Positions 33,261-42,758 are shown, counted from the first letter of the stretch. The stretch: 64,000 bases of DNA from JAPLHP01 sp963720375 (GCA_963720375.1 CAVRFM010000019.1:62001-126000); one strand, 5' to 3'. Made by a program: numbers and translations. The notes: generated by a model not told the origin, from the sequence alone.

Positions 33261-35045
33261 TCACTCCTTGCTACTGGTAAGGTGCAGCTCTCTAAGCTGC
33301 TCCTCGGAAACTTCAGAAGGAGCATCAAACAGCATATCGTAGCCACTCTGATTCTTCGGAAAGGGTATTACCTCACGAATACACTCCTCACCCGCAAGAA
33401 GCATCACCAGCCTATCAATCCCCGGCGCAATACCGCCATGAGGAGGAGCTCCATACTCCAGCGCCTGTAGAAGATGTCCAAAAAGATGTTCTACCCGTTC
33501 CTGATCATAGCCAAGCAATCGAAATATCCTCTCCTGCATCTCTCGATTGTGGATACGAATGCTCCCACTGGATAGCTCATAACCATTACAGACGATATCG
33601 TAATGCTTGGACCCTACCCCCCCTGGCATGGTGTCCAAGAGCGTAATATCCTCGTCTCTAGGAGCTGTAAAAGGATGGTGCATCGGCTCCCAGCGCTTCT
33701 CATCTTCATTCCAATCGAATAGCGGAAAACCAACTACAAAAGCAATCGCCAGGAGATTGGGATCAACCAGTCCAAGCCGGTGACCCATTTCCCGCCTCAA
33801 TTGGTCCAAAACCTTGTTGACTACCCCAGGTTTATCAGCAACGATCAGGAGAAGGTCTCCTCCTCTCGCTTCAAGACGATCGGCCATCTTTCTTATCTCT
33901 TCCGGAGTCACAAACTTAGCAGCCGCAGAACTTGTCTTGTCCACCGCTAACATGCCAGAGTCATCAGTCAAGGCCAGTGCCACTAATCCCCTCGCTCCGT
34001 AGGCCTTGGTCAACTCTATCAGCTCATCAAGCTGATGTCGGGAGTAACAGGCACAGCCCGGAGCGCAGATACCCTTTACTTTTCCTCCACCTTGAACTGC
34101 GCTGCGAAAAACACCAAACTCAGACCCCAATAAAATGTCAGTCAAATCCCTAAGCTCCAAACCGAACCGGATATCAGGCTTGTCAGTCCCATAGCGCGCC
34201 ATTACATCACTATAAGATAGACGAGGGAAAGGCTTGATCAACCTCATTGAAGGCTTGACTGTCTCCACCAGATGGGTCAACATATCCTCCATCAGATTGA
34301 GGATGTCCTCTTCTTCCACAAAGCTCATCTCCACATCCAACTGAGTGAACTCCGGTTGGCGGTCAGCACGCAAGTCCTCATCACGAAAGCATCTTGCTAT
34401 CTGATAATACTTCTCAAAGCCAGCCACCATCAGTAACTGCTTCATTTGCTGAGGTGATTGAGGAAGAGCATAGAACTTACCAGCATGAAGACGGCTTGGC
34501 ACTAGAAAATCTCTTGCCCCTTCGGGGGTACTTTTAATCAAGATGGGGGTCTCAATCTCTAAGAACCCTCTGCTATTCAGGAAATCGCGCAAGCACTGTA
34601 CTACCTGGTGACGCAGAATAATATTCTCCTTCATGTGCTGTCGGCGCAAGTCCAGATAGCGATATTTCAAACGAAGACCCTCCTCCACTTCCATCTCCTC
34701 GTTGATATAGAACGGAGGATTCTTTGAAGTATTGAGAACAATGCAGGTTCTACCAATTAACTCGATTTGCCCTGTGGATAGCTTGGGGTTCTCAGTGCCA
34801 GCAGGCCGGCGGCCAACTTCACCCGAAACCTGGATAACGTACTCGCTACGCAGACTATCAGCTACTTTATGCCCTGCAGCAGACACCTTCGGGTCAAACA
34901 CGACTTGAACAAGGCCATCTCTATCCCTGAGGTCAATAAATATCAAGCCCCCGTGGTCTCTCCGCCGATGTACCCAACCTGCAAGAGTAACTGTCTGGCC
35001 AACATGATCTGTGGTCAGATCGCCAGAATTATGGGTCTTAAGCAA
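33261..35045 (-). CDS. aspS: Aspartyl-tRNA synthetase
   Basis: The 594-residue bacterial-type AspRS has the N-terminal OB fold (GWVHRRRDHGGLIFIDLRDRDG), class II motif 2 (RCFRDEDLRADRQPEFTQLD), the bacterial GAD insertion (about 300-410), and motif 3 (GIAPGIDRLVMLL). The start is TTG 35045 after AGAGGG. It charges tRNA-Asp; whether it also charges tRNA-Asn cannot be told. A strong promoter lies just upstream (35071-35100). Gap to tig is 89 bases. Confidence 0.95.
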   Translation of the reverse strand: MLKTHNSGDLTTDHVGQTVTLAGWVHRRRDHGGLIFIDLRDRDGLVQVVFDPKVSAAGHKVADSLRSEYVIQVSGEVGRRPAGTENPKLSTGQIELIGRTCIVLNTSKNPPFYINEEMEVEEGLRLKYRYLDLRRQHMKENIILRHQVVQCLRDFLNSRGFLEIETPILIKSTPEGARDFLVPSRLHAGKFYALPQSPQQMKQLLMVAGFEKYYQIARCFRDEDLRADRQPEFTQLDVEMSFVEEEDILNLMEDMLTHLVETVKPSMRLIKPFPRLSYSDVMARYGTDKPDIRFGLELRDLTDILLGSEFGVFRSAVQGGGKVKGICAPGCACYSRHQLDELIELTKAYGARGLVALALTDDSGMLAVDKTSSAAAKFVTPEEIRKMADRLEARGGDLLLIVADKPGVVNKVLDQLRREMGHRLGLVDPNLLAIAFVVGFPLFDWNEDEKRWEPMHHPFTAPRDEDITLLDTMPGGVGSKHYDIVCNGYELSSGSIRIHNREMQERIFRLLGYDQERVEHLFGHLLQALEYGAPPHGGIAPGIDRLVMLLAGEECIREVIPFPKNQSGYDMLFDAPSEVSEEQLRELHLTSSKE

Positions 35046-35070
35046 GATTTCCCTCTTTGCTCACGAAAGG

Positions 35071-35100
35071 ATTATAATAGAAAGCACGAAGGTTTTTCAA
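35071..35100 (-). promoter_or_regulatory. Strong sigma-70 promoter of the aspS-tig-clpP operon
   Basis: On the minus strand TTGAAA and TATAAT are 18 bases apart. The -10 is perfect and the -35 matches five of six. Transcription would start about 20 bases before TTG 35045. Confidence 0.7.
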
Positions 35101-35194
35101 CCGAGGTTGTGAATTCATCGCGCCAACTTATGAATTGCACTGATAAGAAAGTGACAGTCCGCAGATACAACTCAATACCTATGAGAGGGCGTTA

Positions 35195-35893
35195 GTGAAC
35201 CTAGGGAAACGACTGTATGAACTACAGCAGCTTGACCTAGACCTGCAAAAGAAATCTGACATGCTGTCGCAAGTGGAAAGGCAGCTCAGTCATAATAAAG
35301 CATTGGCGGACGCAAAATCCGAACTGGAGGAGAGCCAGAAACGCCTGGCTGAACTACAAGAAAAAGAGAAAACCGTGGAATGGGCAGTTGAAGACCTCCA
35401 ATCTAAGCTCAAACCTCTACAGCAGAAACTCTATGCCGGTTCGGTCAAGAATCCAAAGGAACTGGGCAGCTTGCAACATCAGGTAACTCAACTCAAAAGC
35501 CAGGTAAGAGGCGAGGAAGATAAAGTCCTGGAGATAATGGGCCAGACTGACATACTGCAAAAAGAGATCGCTGTGAAATCCACTCATGTTAATAAGTTGG
35601 AAGGAGAGTGGCAGCAAACGCAGAAGCAACTACTCTCGGAACAAGCAGAACTACAAGCAGCTATAGACACAGCCAGAAAACGCAGAGGAGAACTCACCAG
35701 TACAATCGAGCCTGCTCATCTTCAACTCTATGAAACCGTGCGATCTAAAAAGCAAGGGCACGCAGTAGCCAAGATAGAACAGGGTAGGTGCCAGGGATGC
35801 AGGATCAACGTCCCCATGAGTGAGATAACTCAAGCCAGAACAGGGGATATTGTACAATGCGGCAGCTGCGGTCGTGTCCTCTGCGTGGGTTAG
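35195..35893 (+). CDS. Coiled-coil protein with C4 zinc ribbon (zf-RING_7/CT398-like)
   Basis: This 232-residue protein is mostly coiled coil (residues 1-185, heptad-rich, with IDTARKRRGELTSTIEP). It ends in a zinc ribbon with four cysteines: CQGCRINVP and CGSCGR. The family is widespread; its exact role is uncertain, with links to nucleic acid or cell-envelope processes. GTG 35195 has GAGAGG before it. It is divergent from aspS and followed after 91 bases by the RNase HI gene. The function remains inferred. Confidence 0.85.
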   Translation: MNLGKRLYELQQLDLDLQKKSDMLSQVERQLSHNKALADAKSELEESQKRLAELQEKEKTVEWAVEDLQSKLKPLQQKLYAGSVKNPKELGSLQHQVTQLKSQVRGEEDKVLEIMGQTDILQKEIAVKSTHVNKLEGEWQQTQKQLLSEQAELQAAIDTARKRRGELTSTIEPAHLQLYETVRSKKQGHAVAKIEQGRCQGCRINVPMSEITQARTGDIVQCGSCGRVLCVG

Positions 35894-35984
35894 ATAGCCC
35901 GCTCAATCCAAATATTGACTTCATTTGACCAGCGAAGCCGAACTCGGAAAGTCTCTGCCGAACTTATCTCAGCAATTTCAAACA

Positions 35985-36407
35985 ATGGACAAAGTAGTGA
36001 ACCGTCTGACTATTCACGTAGATGGGGCCTCCCGAGGCAATCCTGGCCCTGCAGCCATAGGTGTTGTCATAAAAGATGACAGGGGCACAACCGAACTGAA
36101 AATATCGTGCTATATTGGAGAAGCCACCAACAACCAGGCAGAGTATAAGGCACTAATCATGGGGTTACAGGAAGCCTCGAAGTTGAAGGCCGACCATATA
36201 GATATCAAGACAGATTCAAACCTGATGGTAGAACAGATCCGGGGACGCTATAAGGTACGAAATGCCGGCCTGAGACCACTGTTTGAGGAAGTGAAGCAGC
36301 TACTGGCAACATATAAGACCCACAGCATCGCCCACATTCCGCGCCACCAGAACAAGGCTGCAGATGCTCTTGCAAATGAGGCCCTCGACAAGATTCGCAC
36401 CCATTGA
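35985..36407 (+). CDS. rnhA: RNase HI family protein
   Basis: This 140-residue protein has the four acidic residues of RNase H: D in HVDGASRGNPGP, E in NNQAEYKAL, D in KTDSNLMVEQ, and D in NKAADALANEA. It removes RNA from RNA-DNA hybrids. ATG 35985 is chosen; the frame is open to TTG 35925, but that N-terminal extension looks unlike the family. The shorter form has the normal start of the bacterial and archaeal type I enzymes. The rnpB promoter overlaps its stop codon, so it borders directly on the RNase P RNA gene. Confidence 0.9.
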   Translation: MDKVVNRLTIHVDGASRGNPGPAAIGVVIKDDRGTTELKISCYIGEATNNQAEYKALIMGLQEASKLKADHIDIKTDSNLMVEQIRGRYKVRNAGLRPLFEEVKQLLATYKTHSIAHIPRHQNKAADALANEALDKIRTH

Positions 36408-36431
36408 ACCAGCCCCTAAAAGTGGTAAACT
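36404..36431 (+). promoter_or_regulatory. Promoter of RNase P RNA
   Basis: TTGAAC and TAAACT are separated by 16 bases and lead to a start about six bases on, at the RNA's P1 helix. Each box matches four of six consensus positions. Confidence 0.55.
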
Positions 36432-36436
36432 GAAGA

Positions 36437-36813
36437 CAGCCAAGTAGGCTGGGTGACCGCCGTTCCAGAGAACACCAATCTCTGAAAGGGAGGAAAGTCC
36501 GGGCTCCATCGGGCAGGGTGCTGGGTAACACCCAGGAGGGGTGACCCTACGGAAAGTGCCACAGAAACATACCACCCCAGCTAACTTTTGGGGCAAGGGT
36601 GAAATGGTGAGGCAAGAGCTCACCGGCAACTGAGTGATCAGTTGGCTGGGCAAACCCCACCCGGAGCAAGACCGAATAGGAGGACCCTTAGGACGCCCGA
36701 CCAATGTCCTCGGGTTGGTTGCTTGACCCTGGAGGCAACTCCAGGGCTAGACAGATGGTTACCGGTCCAGCTATGCTGGATCACAGAACCCGGCTTACAG
36801 GTCTACTTGGTCA
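36437..36813 (+). ncRNA. rnpB: RNase P RNA, type A
   Basis: All universal regions are visible: GAGGAAAGTCCGGGCTC (P4 side), ACAGAAACATACC, GGTGAAATGGTGAGGCAAG, AGCAAGACCGAATAGG and, at the 3' end, ACAGAACCCGGCTTACAG. P1 is CCAAGTAG (36440-36447) with CTACTTGG (36803-36810). The loop GACAGATGGTTACC is also present. With the protein RnpA it removes 5' leaders from tRNA precursors. The ends are estimated from P1. Confidence 0.95.
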
Positions 36814-36814
36814 G

Positions 36815-36852
36815 CCGGGAGCATATCAACTATGCTCCCGGCCCTATTTTAG
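36815..36852 (+). terminator. Terminator of rnpB
   Basis: CCGGGAGCATA and TATGCTCCCGG form an 11-bp perfect stem with a five-base loop, followed by CCCTATTTTAG. It starts directly after the 3' end of rnpB. Confidence 0.85.
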
Positions 36853-37130
36853 TTTAGTTATTACCACAGCTTACGCCACCCTAGCCCCACAGTAATCAAA
36901 GCTCAAGGACGAATAACTTAACCATCTCATCACGCACTTGCAGTCTTTCTAAACGCACGACAGGAATGCCTGTTTCATATACTGTGCTTGGGCCTTAATA
37001 ACAGCGCCCAAATAGCTTCACAAATAGATATCTCGTAGGCCAAATTACATAAGAGAACATAAAGACACGAGGGGAAGACAAGACAGGAGATTTGCCCACC
37101 CCTTCCTTGCCCAACAAAGGATAAGAGAAA
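36853..37130. other. Intergenic stretch without supported gene
   Basis: Between the rnpB terminator and the following small gene I see a weak inverted repeat (TTGGGC...GCCCAA near 36,990-37,010) without a T tract, and no gene. Confidence 0.5.
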
Positions 37131-37493
37131 GTGAGGGTTGAAGCACAAGAAACAAATGTCCCAGGTTTGGCCGTCAGGGTTTCTTGGCTACCTCAATCGC
37201 TCCCAACGCCTTTGATTTTGCAGAATGCCATGGTTATAGTTTCTCACGTGGATATCAATCCCCAGATTGCCGGCTTCATCCTCTATTGCACCCGCGAAAG
37301 AAGAGAGTGGCCGAGCCTCTATGACGAGATGTGCCGCGTAGCAGGCCAAGGGCTCTATCAAGGCCTGCATCATAAGGACCTGAGAAAGATGGGGCTATCT
37401 CTCAGCCTGCAGCACATAGACCACACTGTTCAAATCATAGAAGCAGTAACAGATGCAAAGATAGGTGGTGTCTCTCTAGTCTCGCCTTCATAA
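37131..37493 (+). CDS. Hypothetical protein (120 aa)
   Basis: I do not recognise this protein. It starts at GTG 37131 after AAGGATAAGAGAAA; another start is ATG 37230 (MVIVSHVDIN), which would give about 87 residues. The C-terminal half, from residue 35, shows alternating hydrophobic pattern and a helix GLYQGLHHKDLRK. No cysteine pair, signal peptide or membrane segment is visible. It stands alone between rnpB and hisZ. Codon pattern looks plausible but evidence for expression is limited. Confidence 0.5.
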   Translation: MRVEAQETNVPGLAVRVSWLPQSLPTPLILQNAMVIVSHVDINPQIAGFILYCTRERREWPSLYDEMCRVAGQGLYQGLHHKDLRKMGLSLSLQHIDHTVQIIEAVTDAKIGGVSLVSPS

Positions 37494-37563
37494 AAGACTT
37501 CCAAGAACTTGCCACTCCAACTGCATTACCCCTCATCCCTCCATACATTTCTTCCTAAACAAA

Positions 37564-37593
37564 TTGCTCTCAGTAGAGACGACGTGCTAAAAT
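37564..37593 (+). promoter_or_regulatory. Extended -10 promoter before hisZ
   Basis: TGC-TAAAAT at 37585-37593 is an extended -10, and a weak -35 (TTGCTC) lies 18 bases upstream. The start would be about 33 bases before ATG 37633. Confidence 0.5.
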
Positions 37594-37632
37594 ATGCTCC
37601 ACTTTCCCATAATCAGATAGTCGAAGGAAGCT

Positions 37633-38901
37633 ATGGAAACTCAAAGGTGCAAAGGCAGTAAAGACCTCCTCCCTGAGGACATGGCAAGATTTCGCCATGT
37701 CGAGAAAGTCTTCAGGGCTTGCTGCCTCCGGTGGGGCTATAAAGAGATAAGGACACCAACATTAGAGTACCTTCATCTCTTCACCTCTACCGGCACTCTC
37801 ACTCCCAACATGCTCAGCAGAGTATATTCATTCCTTGACTGGGATGGCTGGAGTGGAGAGCGAGTGGTTCTCAGACCTGATAGCACTATCCCCGCTGCCC
37901 GACTATACATTGAGAATCTGCTTCAGGATAACTTGGCAAAGCTCTTCTACGTTGAGGATATCTTCAGCTTCGAGGAGACAGGCAAGGAATCGAGGGAACG
38001 CTGGCAGTGCGGAGCCGAAATGATGGGGAGTGCTAACCCATCGGCAGACGTGGAATTGATATTGCTGGCTCTGGAGACTCTGGCCCAATTAGGCATCAGC
38101 GATGCAAAGCTATATTTATCCCATGCTGGGCTGATAAGAGTCCTGCTCCACGAGCTAGGACTGGCTCCATCAGAACAGAGCCGCCTATTTGACCGCATCA
38201 TGGATGGGGATACCACAGCAGTATTGCAGAGACTAATGGCAGAAAATCCGCAACTAAGAGACACTCTGTCTTTGCTCTTTGAACTCAAGGGAGATTCGCC
38301 AGGTTTTCTACAAAACCTGAGGGCTTCCCTGCTGGAAGTATTCCCCAAACTTGAAGCAAACATTGATGATTTTATTGCAATTACGCAGCTCCTGAAAGAT
38401 CTGGGTTGCGACTATCAGATTGATATGGCATCAGGCAAGGGTTTTGAATACTACACCGGGGTCCTTTTCCAATTTCGTATTGGAGAGAAAAGGCTCGGGG
38501 GCGGCGGACGATACAATGATCTAATTCCCCTCATGGGAGGAGGGGATATTCCTGCTTCAGGATTTGCCCTCGATGTTGACCGACTTATGAGCCTTACCAG
38601 GAGTTGGGAAAACACGACACCCAGCATCATGATTCGAAATGATGATAAAACAGGCAAGAAGGAGAGCCTGCCCTTCGAAATCGCCACCCTATTACGAAGA
38701 GTCGGTTGTGTGGCCGACCTTGACCAGGGTTATACAGGTGAAACCAAACACAGATGGATTCTTTCGATCCGCGGCAGCAATGGTAAGTCCGCATTCCTTC
38801 TCACCGACCAGTTAAGCGGTAAGGCTACAGAATTGGATTCTACGTCTGAGGTACTAGGAATACTACAGGTAGCAAATGCAAGTAAAACTAGCCCTTCCTA
38901 A
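37633..38901 (+). CDS. hisZ: ATP phosphoribosyltransferase regulatory subunit HisZ
   Basis: This is a 422-residue class II synthetase-like protein. It shows CKGSKDLLPEDMARF, motif 2 region (FYVEDIFSFEETGKESRERWQ), and GFEYYTGVLFQF with GGGGRYNDLI, but lacks a full anticodon-binding domain. This is the pattern of HisZ, the paralogue of HisRS needed by short-form HisG. It directly precedes the hisG gene and overlaps its start by 26 bases. A true HisRS is unlikely given the context and the changed motif-1 surroundings. HisZ brings histidine feedback control to the complex. Confidence 0.88.
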   Translation: METQRCKGSKDLLPEDMARFRHVEKVFRACCLRWGYKEIRTPTLEYLHLFTSTGTLTPNMLSRVYSFLDWDGWSGERVVLRPDSTIPAARLYIENLLQDNLAKLFYVEDIFSFEETGKESRERWQCGAEMMGSANPSADVELILLALETLAQLGISDAKLYLSHAGLIRVLLHELGLAPSEQSRLFDRIMDGDTTAVLQRLMAENPQLRDTLSLLFELKGDSPGFLQNLRASLLEVFPKLEANIDDFIAITQLLKDLGCDYQIDMASGKGFEYYTGVLFQFRIGEKRLGGGGRYNDLIPLMGGGDIPASGFALDVDRLMSLTRSWENTTPSIMIRNDDKTGKKESLPFEIATLLRRVGCVADLDQGYTGETKHRWILSIRGSNGKSAFLLTDQLSGKATELDSTSEVLGILQVANASKTSPS

Positions 38902-40288
38902 GGGCCACCTCCTGCGCCCAACCAGCACTATACTCCAAAAATCAGGCCTGGAGCTTAGCGGCTACGACGAACAGTCTCGCTCCTACAGGCCCCAGTGTAC
39001 CAACTTCCCTGACCTCTTCTTGAAGATATTCAATGAAAGGGACATACCCATTCAGGTAGCGGTCGGAAACTACGATTTGGGAATCTGCGGTCAGGATTGG
39101 GTGGAAGAACTCCTGTCTAAATATGGCAGCAGCGCTGTAGTCAAGGTGAAAGATCTGGGATACGGCAAAAGAGATTTGTGTGTAGCTGCCGGCAGATCCG
39201 CCCGATTAACATCGATTGATGACCTGAAGGCCAGGACGGAAACAATACGTATAGCTACAGAGTACCCTAACATCGCTGAATTATTCGCTCTGAACCTAAG
39301 GCTGAGGAGATTCAGCATTTTCCCTCTCTGGGGAGGGGCCGAAATCTACCCCCCGGAAAGCGCTGATCTGGCTTTAATCTCTCTGACGCCGGATACTCTC
39401 CTTAACTATGGCTTACTTCCTTTGACCTCCGTTCTTTGCTCAAGCACCTTCTTGATTGCTCACCGGCGCAGTTGGGAATCCAAGGACATGGGTTTCTTGC
39501 TCAATCGCCTACGCACCGCCGCTAAAATGGACGAAGCCGAGAGTGAAAGATCAAAGAGGGTAGTGGACAGTACAAAGAAGACTTCTTCTCTCCCCACACA
39601 ACAAGACTCTGCGTTGTGGTTAGCTCTCCCTGATGGGCATCAACAAGAACCGACTCTCGAATTCCTGGGGAAAGCGGGTATTAAAGTCTCCTATTGTGCT
39701 CAAGAGCCACGTCGCCCTAGTATCAATCTAGAGGAAGTCTGCATAAAGGTCATTCGACCCCAGGATATGCCCCTGCAGGTCGCCAATGGGAATTTCGATC
39801 TGGCTATCACCGGCGAAGACTGGCTCTATGACCACCTGTACAGATTTCCCTCCAGTCCAGCAAGAAAAATCCTGAGCTTAGATTACGGTAAGGTAAGAAT
39901 AGTCTCCGTAGTGAGTAAGAAGCTGCCATTCAACAGCCCCGAGGATTTCAGAGTACCATTGAGAAAGCAAAGCCTTTCTACTCTGAGGATAGCCTCCGAG
40001 TATATCAACATCGCTGACAGGTATGCCCGGGACAATCACCTCAGCCCCTATCGGCTAGTCCCGACATGGGGAGCAAGTGAGGCCTTCCTGCCTGAAGATG
40101 CAGACATGCTTATTGAGAATACACAGACCGGGCGCACTATAGCTCAACATAACCTCAAGATTATTGATACTCTCTTCGAGTCATCCGCATGCCTTATTGG
40201 AAGCACACGCACCGCCAGCAATAAATCCAAGCAAAAGAGAATCGATAACTTCATCAATATTCTGCGTCAAACAGTAGAGAAAAGTTAA
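38876..40288 (+). CDS. hisG: Tandem-domain ATP phosphoribosyltransferase (HisG-HisG fusion)
   Basis: The 470-residue protein has two complete short-form HisG domains, about 1-225 and 243-470, joined by a charged linker. Each repeats LALPKGH/LALPDGH, RDIPIQV/QDMPLQV, GNYDLGICGQDW/GNFDLAITGEDW and a late CLI or FLI strand. Domain 2 keeps a PRPP loop (NTQTGRTIA, near 416); in domain 1 the equivalent is LTPDTLL (near 169), where TGRT is lost. Normal HisG_S has about 210 residues, and long HisG carries a regulatory domain of another type. The enzyme starts histidine synthesis from ATP and PRPP. One domain may be catalytic and the other structural or regulatory. Its start overlaps hisZ. Confidence 0.88.
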   Translation: MQVKLALPKGHLLRPTSTILQKSGLELSGYDEQSRSYRPQCTNFPDLFLKIFNERDIPIQVAVGNYDLGICGQDWVEELLSKYGSSAVVKVKDLGYGKRDLCVAAGRSARLTSIDDLKARTETIRIATEYPNIAELFALNLRLRRFSIFPLWGGAEIYPPESADLALISLTPDTLLNYGLLPLTSVLCSSTFLIAHRRSWESKDMGFLLNRLRTAAKMDEAESERSKRVVDSTKKTSSLPTQQDSALWLALPDGHQQEPTLEFLGKAGIKVSYCAQEPRRPSINLEEVCIKVIRPQDMPLQVANGNFDLAITGEDWLYDHLYRFPSSPARKILSLDYGKVRIVSVVSKKLPFNSPEDFRVPLRKQSLSTLRIASEYINIADRYARDNHLSPYRLVPTWGASEAFLPEDADMLIENTQTGRTIAQHNLKIIDTLFESSACLIGSTRTASNKSKQKRIDNFINILRQTVEKS

Positions 40289-40313
40289 ATAAAATATAGA
40301 CTAAGGAGGCGCT

Positions 40314-41147
40314 ATGGAATTCAAGACCATTATGCTGAAAAAGGAAGCTGGGATCACTACCATTACCCTGAACCGTCCCGATGTCCTCAATGCTGCCAGC
40401 GAGGAAATGGCAACTGACCTTGTTCAGGCCATTGATTATGTGGCTGAAGATGATGAAACAAGAGTTCTAATCATTACAGCGGCCGGGCGTGCTTTCTGTG
40501 CAGGTGGCGATTTCAAGTTCGAGAAGCTGAAGGGCAAGCAGGTTCTTACAGACGAAGACATCGATATATGGCCTAAGACAACACGAGAGGTAAGAAGAGG
40601 GAAGATCCCGCCTAAGGCACAGCGACACATCATACTGGGACTGCAGAACCTCGACAAACCGACCATTGCCGTTATCAATGGAGTTGCTGCCGGCTTTGGC
40701 TTTGATCTTGCTCTAGCCTGTGATATCCGGATCGGCTGCCCGAAATCAGCCTTCGTCATAGGATACACTTCGGCTGGAGTGGCACCAGACAGCGGAGGAA
40801 CATGGCTGATGCCCCGTGTCATGGGAGTGAGCAAAACCCTCGAGTTTATCTTCACCGGAGACCCCTGCACTGCTGATGAAGCATACAGAATAGGCCTCCT
40901 AAACCGCTTGGTGCCTCCTGAGCAGTTGCAGGAGGAATCACTGAAAATAGCCCGCAAGATAGCCAAGGGTTCTCCCATAGCCTACAGATTATCCAAACTA
41001 CAGGTATACAAGGGATTAGGAATGGACCTGGAAACAGCTCTGGCCTTCGCCATGGCTTGTGTTACCATAGCCACCCGTTCCGAGGACCACAAAGAGGCAC
41101 TCAAATCCTTTGCAGAGAAGAGAGCCCCTGAATTCAAAGACAGGTAA
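40314..41147 (+). CDS. Enoyl-CoA hydratase/isomerase
   Basis: This 277-residue crotonase-family protein has the CoA oxyanion signatures AAGRAFCAGGDFK and VAAGFGFDLALACDIRIG. The two catalytic Glu positions of hydratases lie after GVAPDSGGTW; here DSG and GGTW replace the usual E pair, so it may be an isomerase or act on a special CoA ester. Start ATG 40314 has AAGGAGG. It is 26 bases after hisG and before plsC. Paired CoA-transferase genes lie farther along. Confidence 0.85.
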   Translation: MEFKTIMLKKEAGITTITLNRPDVLNAASEEMATDLVQAIDYVAEDDETRVLIITAAGRAFCAGGDFKFEKLKGKQVLTDEDIDIWPKTTREVRRGKIPPKAQRHIILGLQNLDKPTIAVINGVAAGFGFDLALACDIRIGCPKSAFVIGYTSAGVAPDSGGTWLMPRVMGVSKTLEFIFTGDPCTADEAYRIGLLNRLVPPEQLQEESLKIARKIAKGSPIAYRLSKLQVYKGLGMDLETALAFAMACVTIATRSEDHKEALKSFAEKRAPEFKDR

Positions 41148-41239
41148 TGGAGTAAGGATATAATTCCGTCCTTATCAACTGAAGGACTCCCGCCGGAAAA
41201 GGCCGATGGACAGATAGTGGTCTTAGCCAAGGAGGCTGA

Positions 41240-41902
41240 TTGCCCCTGAGTTTGTACAATATCTGCCGACGTCCGGTAGGACTTCTGCTGTCGATCTTCT
41301 GTCACTGGGAGGTAAAGAACCGGCCTGTTGATCTACCGGAGGGTCCTCTTATTATTGTCGCCAACCACCTGAGTTGGTTTGACATTCCTTTGCTCGGGGT
41401 CGCCATACCTCGAAGACGAATCGTATTCATGGCAAAGAAAGAGTACTTTCATTCTCCAGTCCACGCCCTCTTATTACGCATTTTTGGCGGCTTTACAGTG
41501 GATCGAGGTACGGTGGATAGAACTGCGCTAAACCTGGCAACTGAAACCCTGAAAGACAATTCTTGTGCCCTGGGTATATTCCCCGAAGGAACAAGAAGTC
41601 GCACTCTTCAACTACAACGAGGCAAGCTCGGGGCAGCTTATATCGCTCTCCGTGGTAATGCCTCCATCCTCCCAATAGGTATCTCGGGTACGGAGAAGAT
41701 CCGGCAGAAATATGAGAACAAGACAAAGCTGCTTCACCGTCCCAAGGTAACTATCAACATCGGTGAGCCTTTCAGACTCTCCGAAGTAAAGGGGAATCCC
41801 ACAAGAAAGGACCTGGCCTCTTCTACTGAGACTATAATGAGGCGGATTGCTGAGCTTCTCCCGGAGAGCTATCGCGGAGTATATCGTGACAATGGAAATT
41901 GA
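41240..41902 (+). CDS. plsC: 1-acyl-sn-glycerol-3-phosphate acyltransferase
   Basis: This is a 220-residue PlsC. Motif I is NHLSWFDIP (HX4D), motif III is FPEGTRSR, and an N-terminal hydrophobic segment anchors it at the membrane. It adds the second acyl chain to lysophosphatidic acid. The start is a TTG at 41240 after AAGGAGG. It overlaps the next gene (ispH) by 11 bases. Confidence 0.9.
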   Translation: MPLSLYNICRRPVGLLLSIFCHWEVKNRPVDLPEGPLIIVANHLSWFDIPLLGVAIPRRRIVFMAKKEYFHSPVHALLLRIFGGFTVDRGTVDRTALNLATETLKDNSCALGIFPEGTRSRTLQLQRGKLGAAYIALRGNASILPIGISGTEKIRQKYENKTKLLHRPKVTINIGEPFRLSEVKGNPTRKDLASSTETIMRRIAELLPESYRGVYRDNGN

Positions 41903-42758
41903 AAAGGCCACAGAAATAGGTTTTTGCTTCGGTGTCAAGAGGGCTTTAAACATACTGGAGAAGGCTATTAGAGAGTACGGAGAAGTAGAAACATTGGGGC
42001 CAGTCGTGCACAACCAGCAGGTAGTGGATAAATTCAGCCAGCTCGGTGTCAAGGTGGTAAACAACATCAACCAACTGAGGAGTGGTGTTGCTGTTATTCC
42101 TTCCCACGGTGTATCCCCACAGGTATCAGAAGAACTTGCTGCCAGAGGGCTCAAAGTGGTCGATACTACCTGCCCTAATGTCCGAAAGGCACAACAGGCT
42201 GCCAAGGAACTATCCACAGCAGGTTTCTGGGTAATAGTATTTGGGGACCCAACTCACCCTGAAGTAAAAGGGATACTCGGCTGGGCTGACCAGAAAGGCA
42301 TAGCTACTCTGGACAGTGAAGTCATTCCCAAGCTTGATGAGCTGCCTCAGCGCCTGGGACTCCTTTCCCAAACCACCCGGAACCCTGCTCAATTCGTCAG
42401 CTTCGTAGATACTCTCGCCGCCTTGCTCCTCCCACAGGTAGAAGAACTGCGTATTGTCAACACTCTGTGCCACATCACTAAAAGGCGGCAAGCTGAGGCT
42501 CTGTCACTGGCCAAGAAGGTCAGCCTCATGATAGTAGTAGGTGGCCGGAACAGCGCCAACACTCGCTGCCTCGCCGAGGTATGTTCCTCAGCAGGAACAG
42601 AGACACACCATATTGAAATAGCTGAAGACATTGAAGATACCTGGCTCAAAGGGCAAAGAGCCGTCGGCCTGACCACTGGCACCTCAATCCCAGACAATGC
42701 TATAGAGGAAGTTATGCTAAAATTAGAGAGAATAAAAAGGAGTCTGAATGCAGGCTGA
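41892..42758 (+). CDS. ispH: 4-hydroxy-3-methylbut-2-enyl diphosphate reductase
   Basis: This IspH of 288 residues has three iron-sulfur cysteines: GFCFGVKRAL, TTCPNVRKA and LCHITKRRQ. The conserved His residues occur in GPVVHNQQVV, IPSHGVS and GDPTHPEV, and the substrate loop is NSANTRCLAEVC, as in the family. It makes IPP and DMAPP in the last step of the MEP pathway. ATG 41892 is preferred because sequence before it is unlike the family. It overlaps plsC. Confidence 0.95.
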   Translation: MEIEKATEIGFCFGVKRALNILEKAIREYGEVETLGPVVHNQQVVDKFSQLGVKVVNNINQLRSGVAVIPSHGVSPQVSEELAARGLKVVDTTCPNVRKAQQAAKELSTAGFWVIVFGDPTHPEVKGILGWADQKGIATLDSEVIPKLDELPQRLGLLSQTTRNPAQFVSFVDTLAALLLPQVEELRIVNTLCHITKRRQAEALSLAKKVSLMIVVGGRNSANTRCLAEVCSSAGTETHHIEIAEDIEDTWLKGQRAVGLTTGTSIPDNAIEEVMLKLERIKRSLNAG

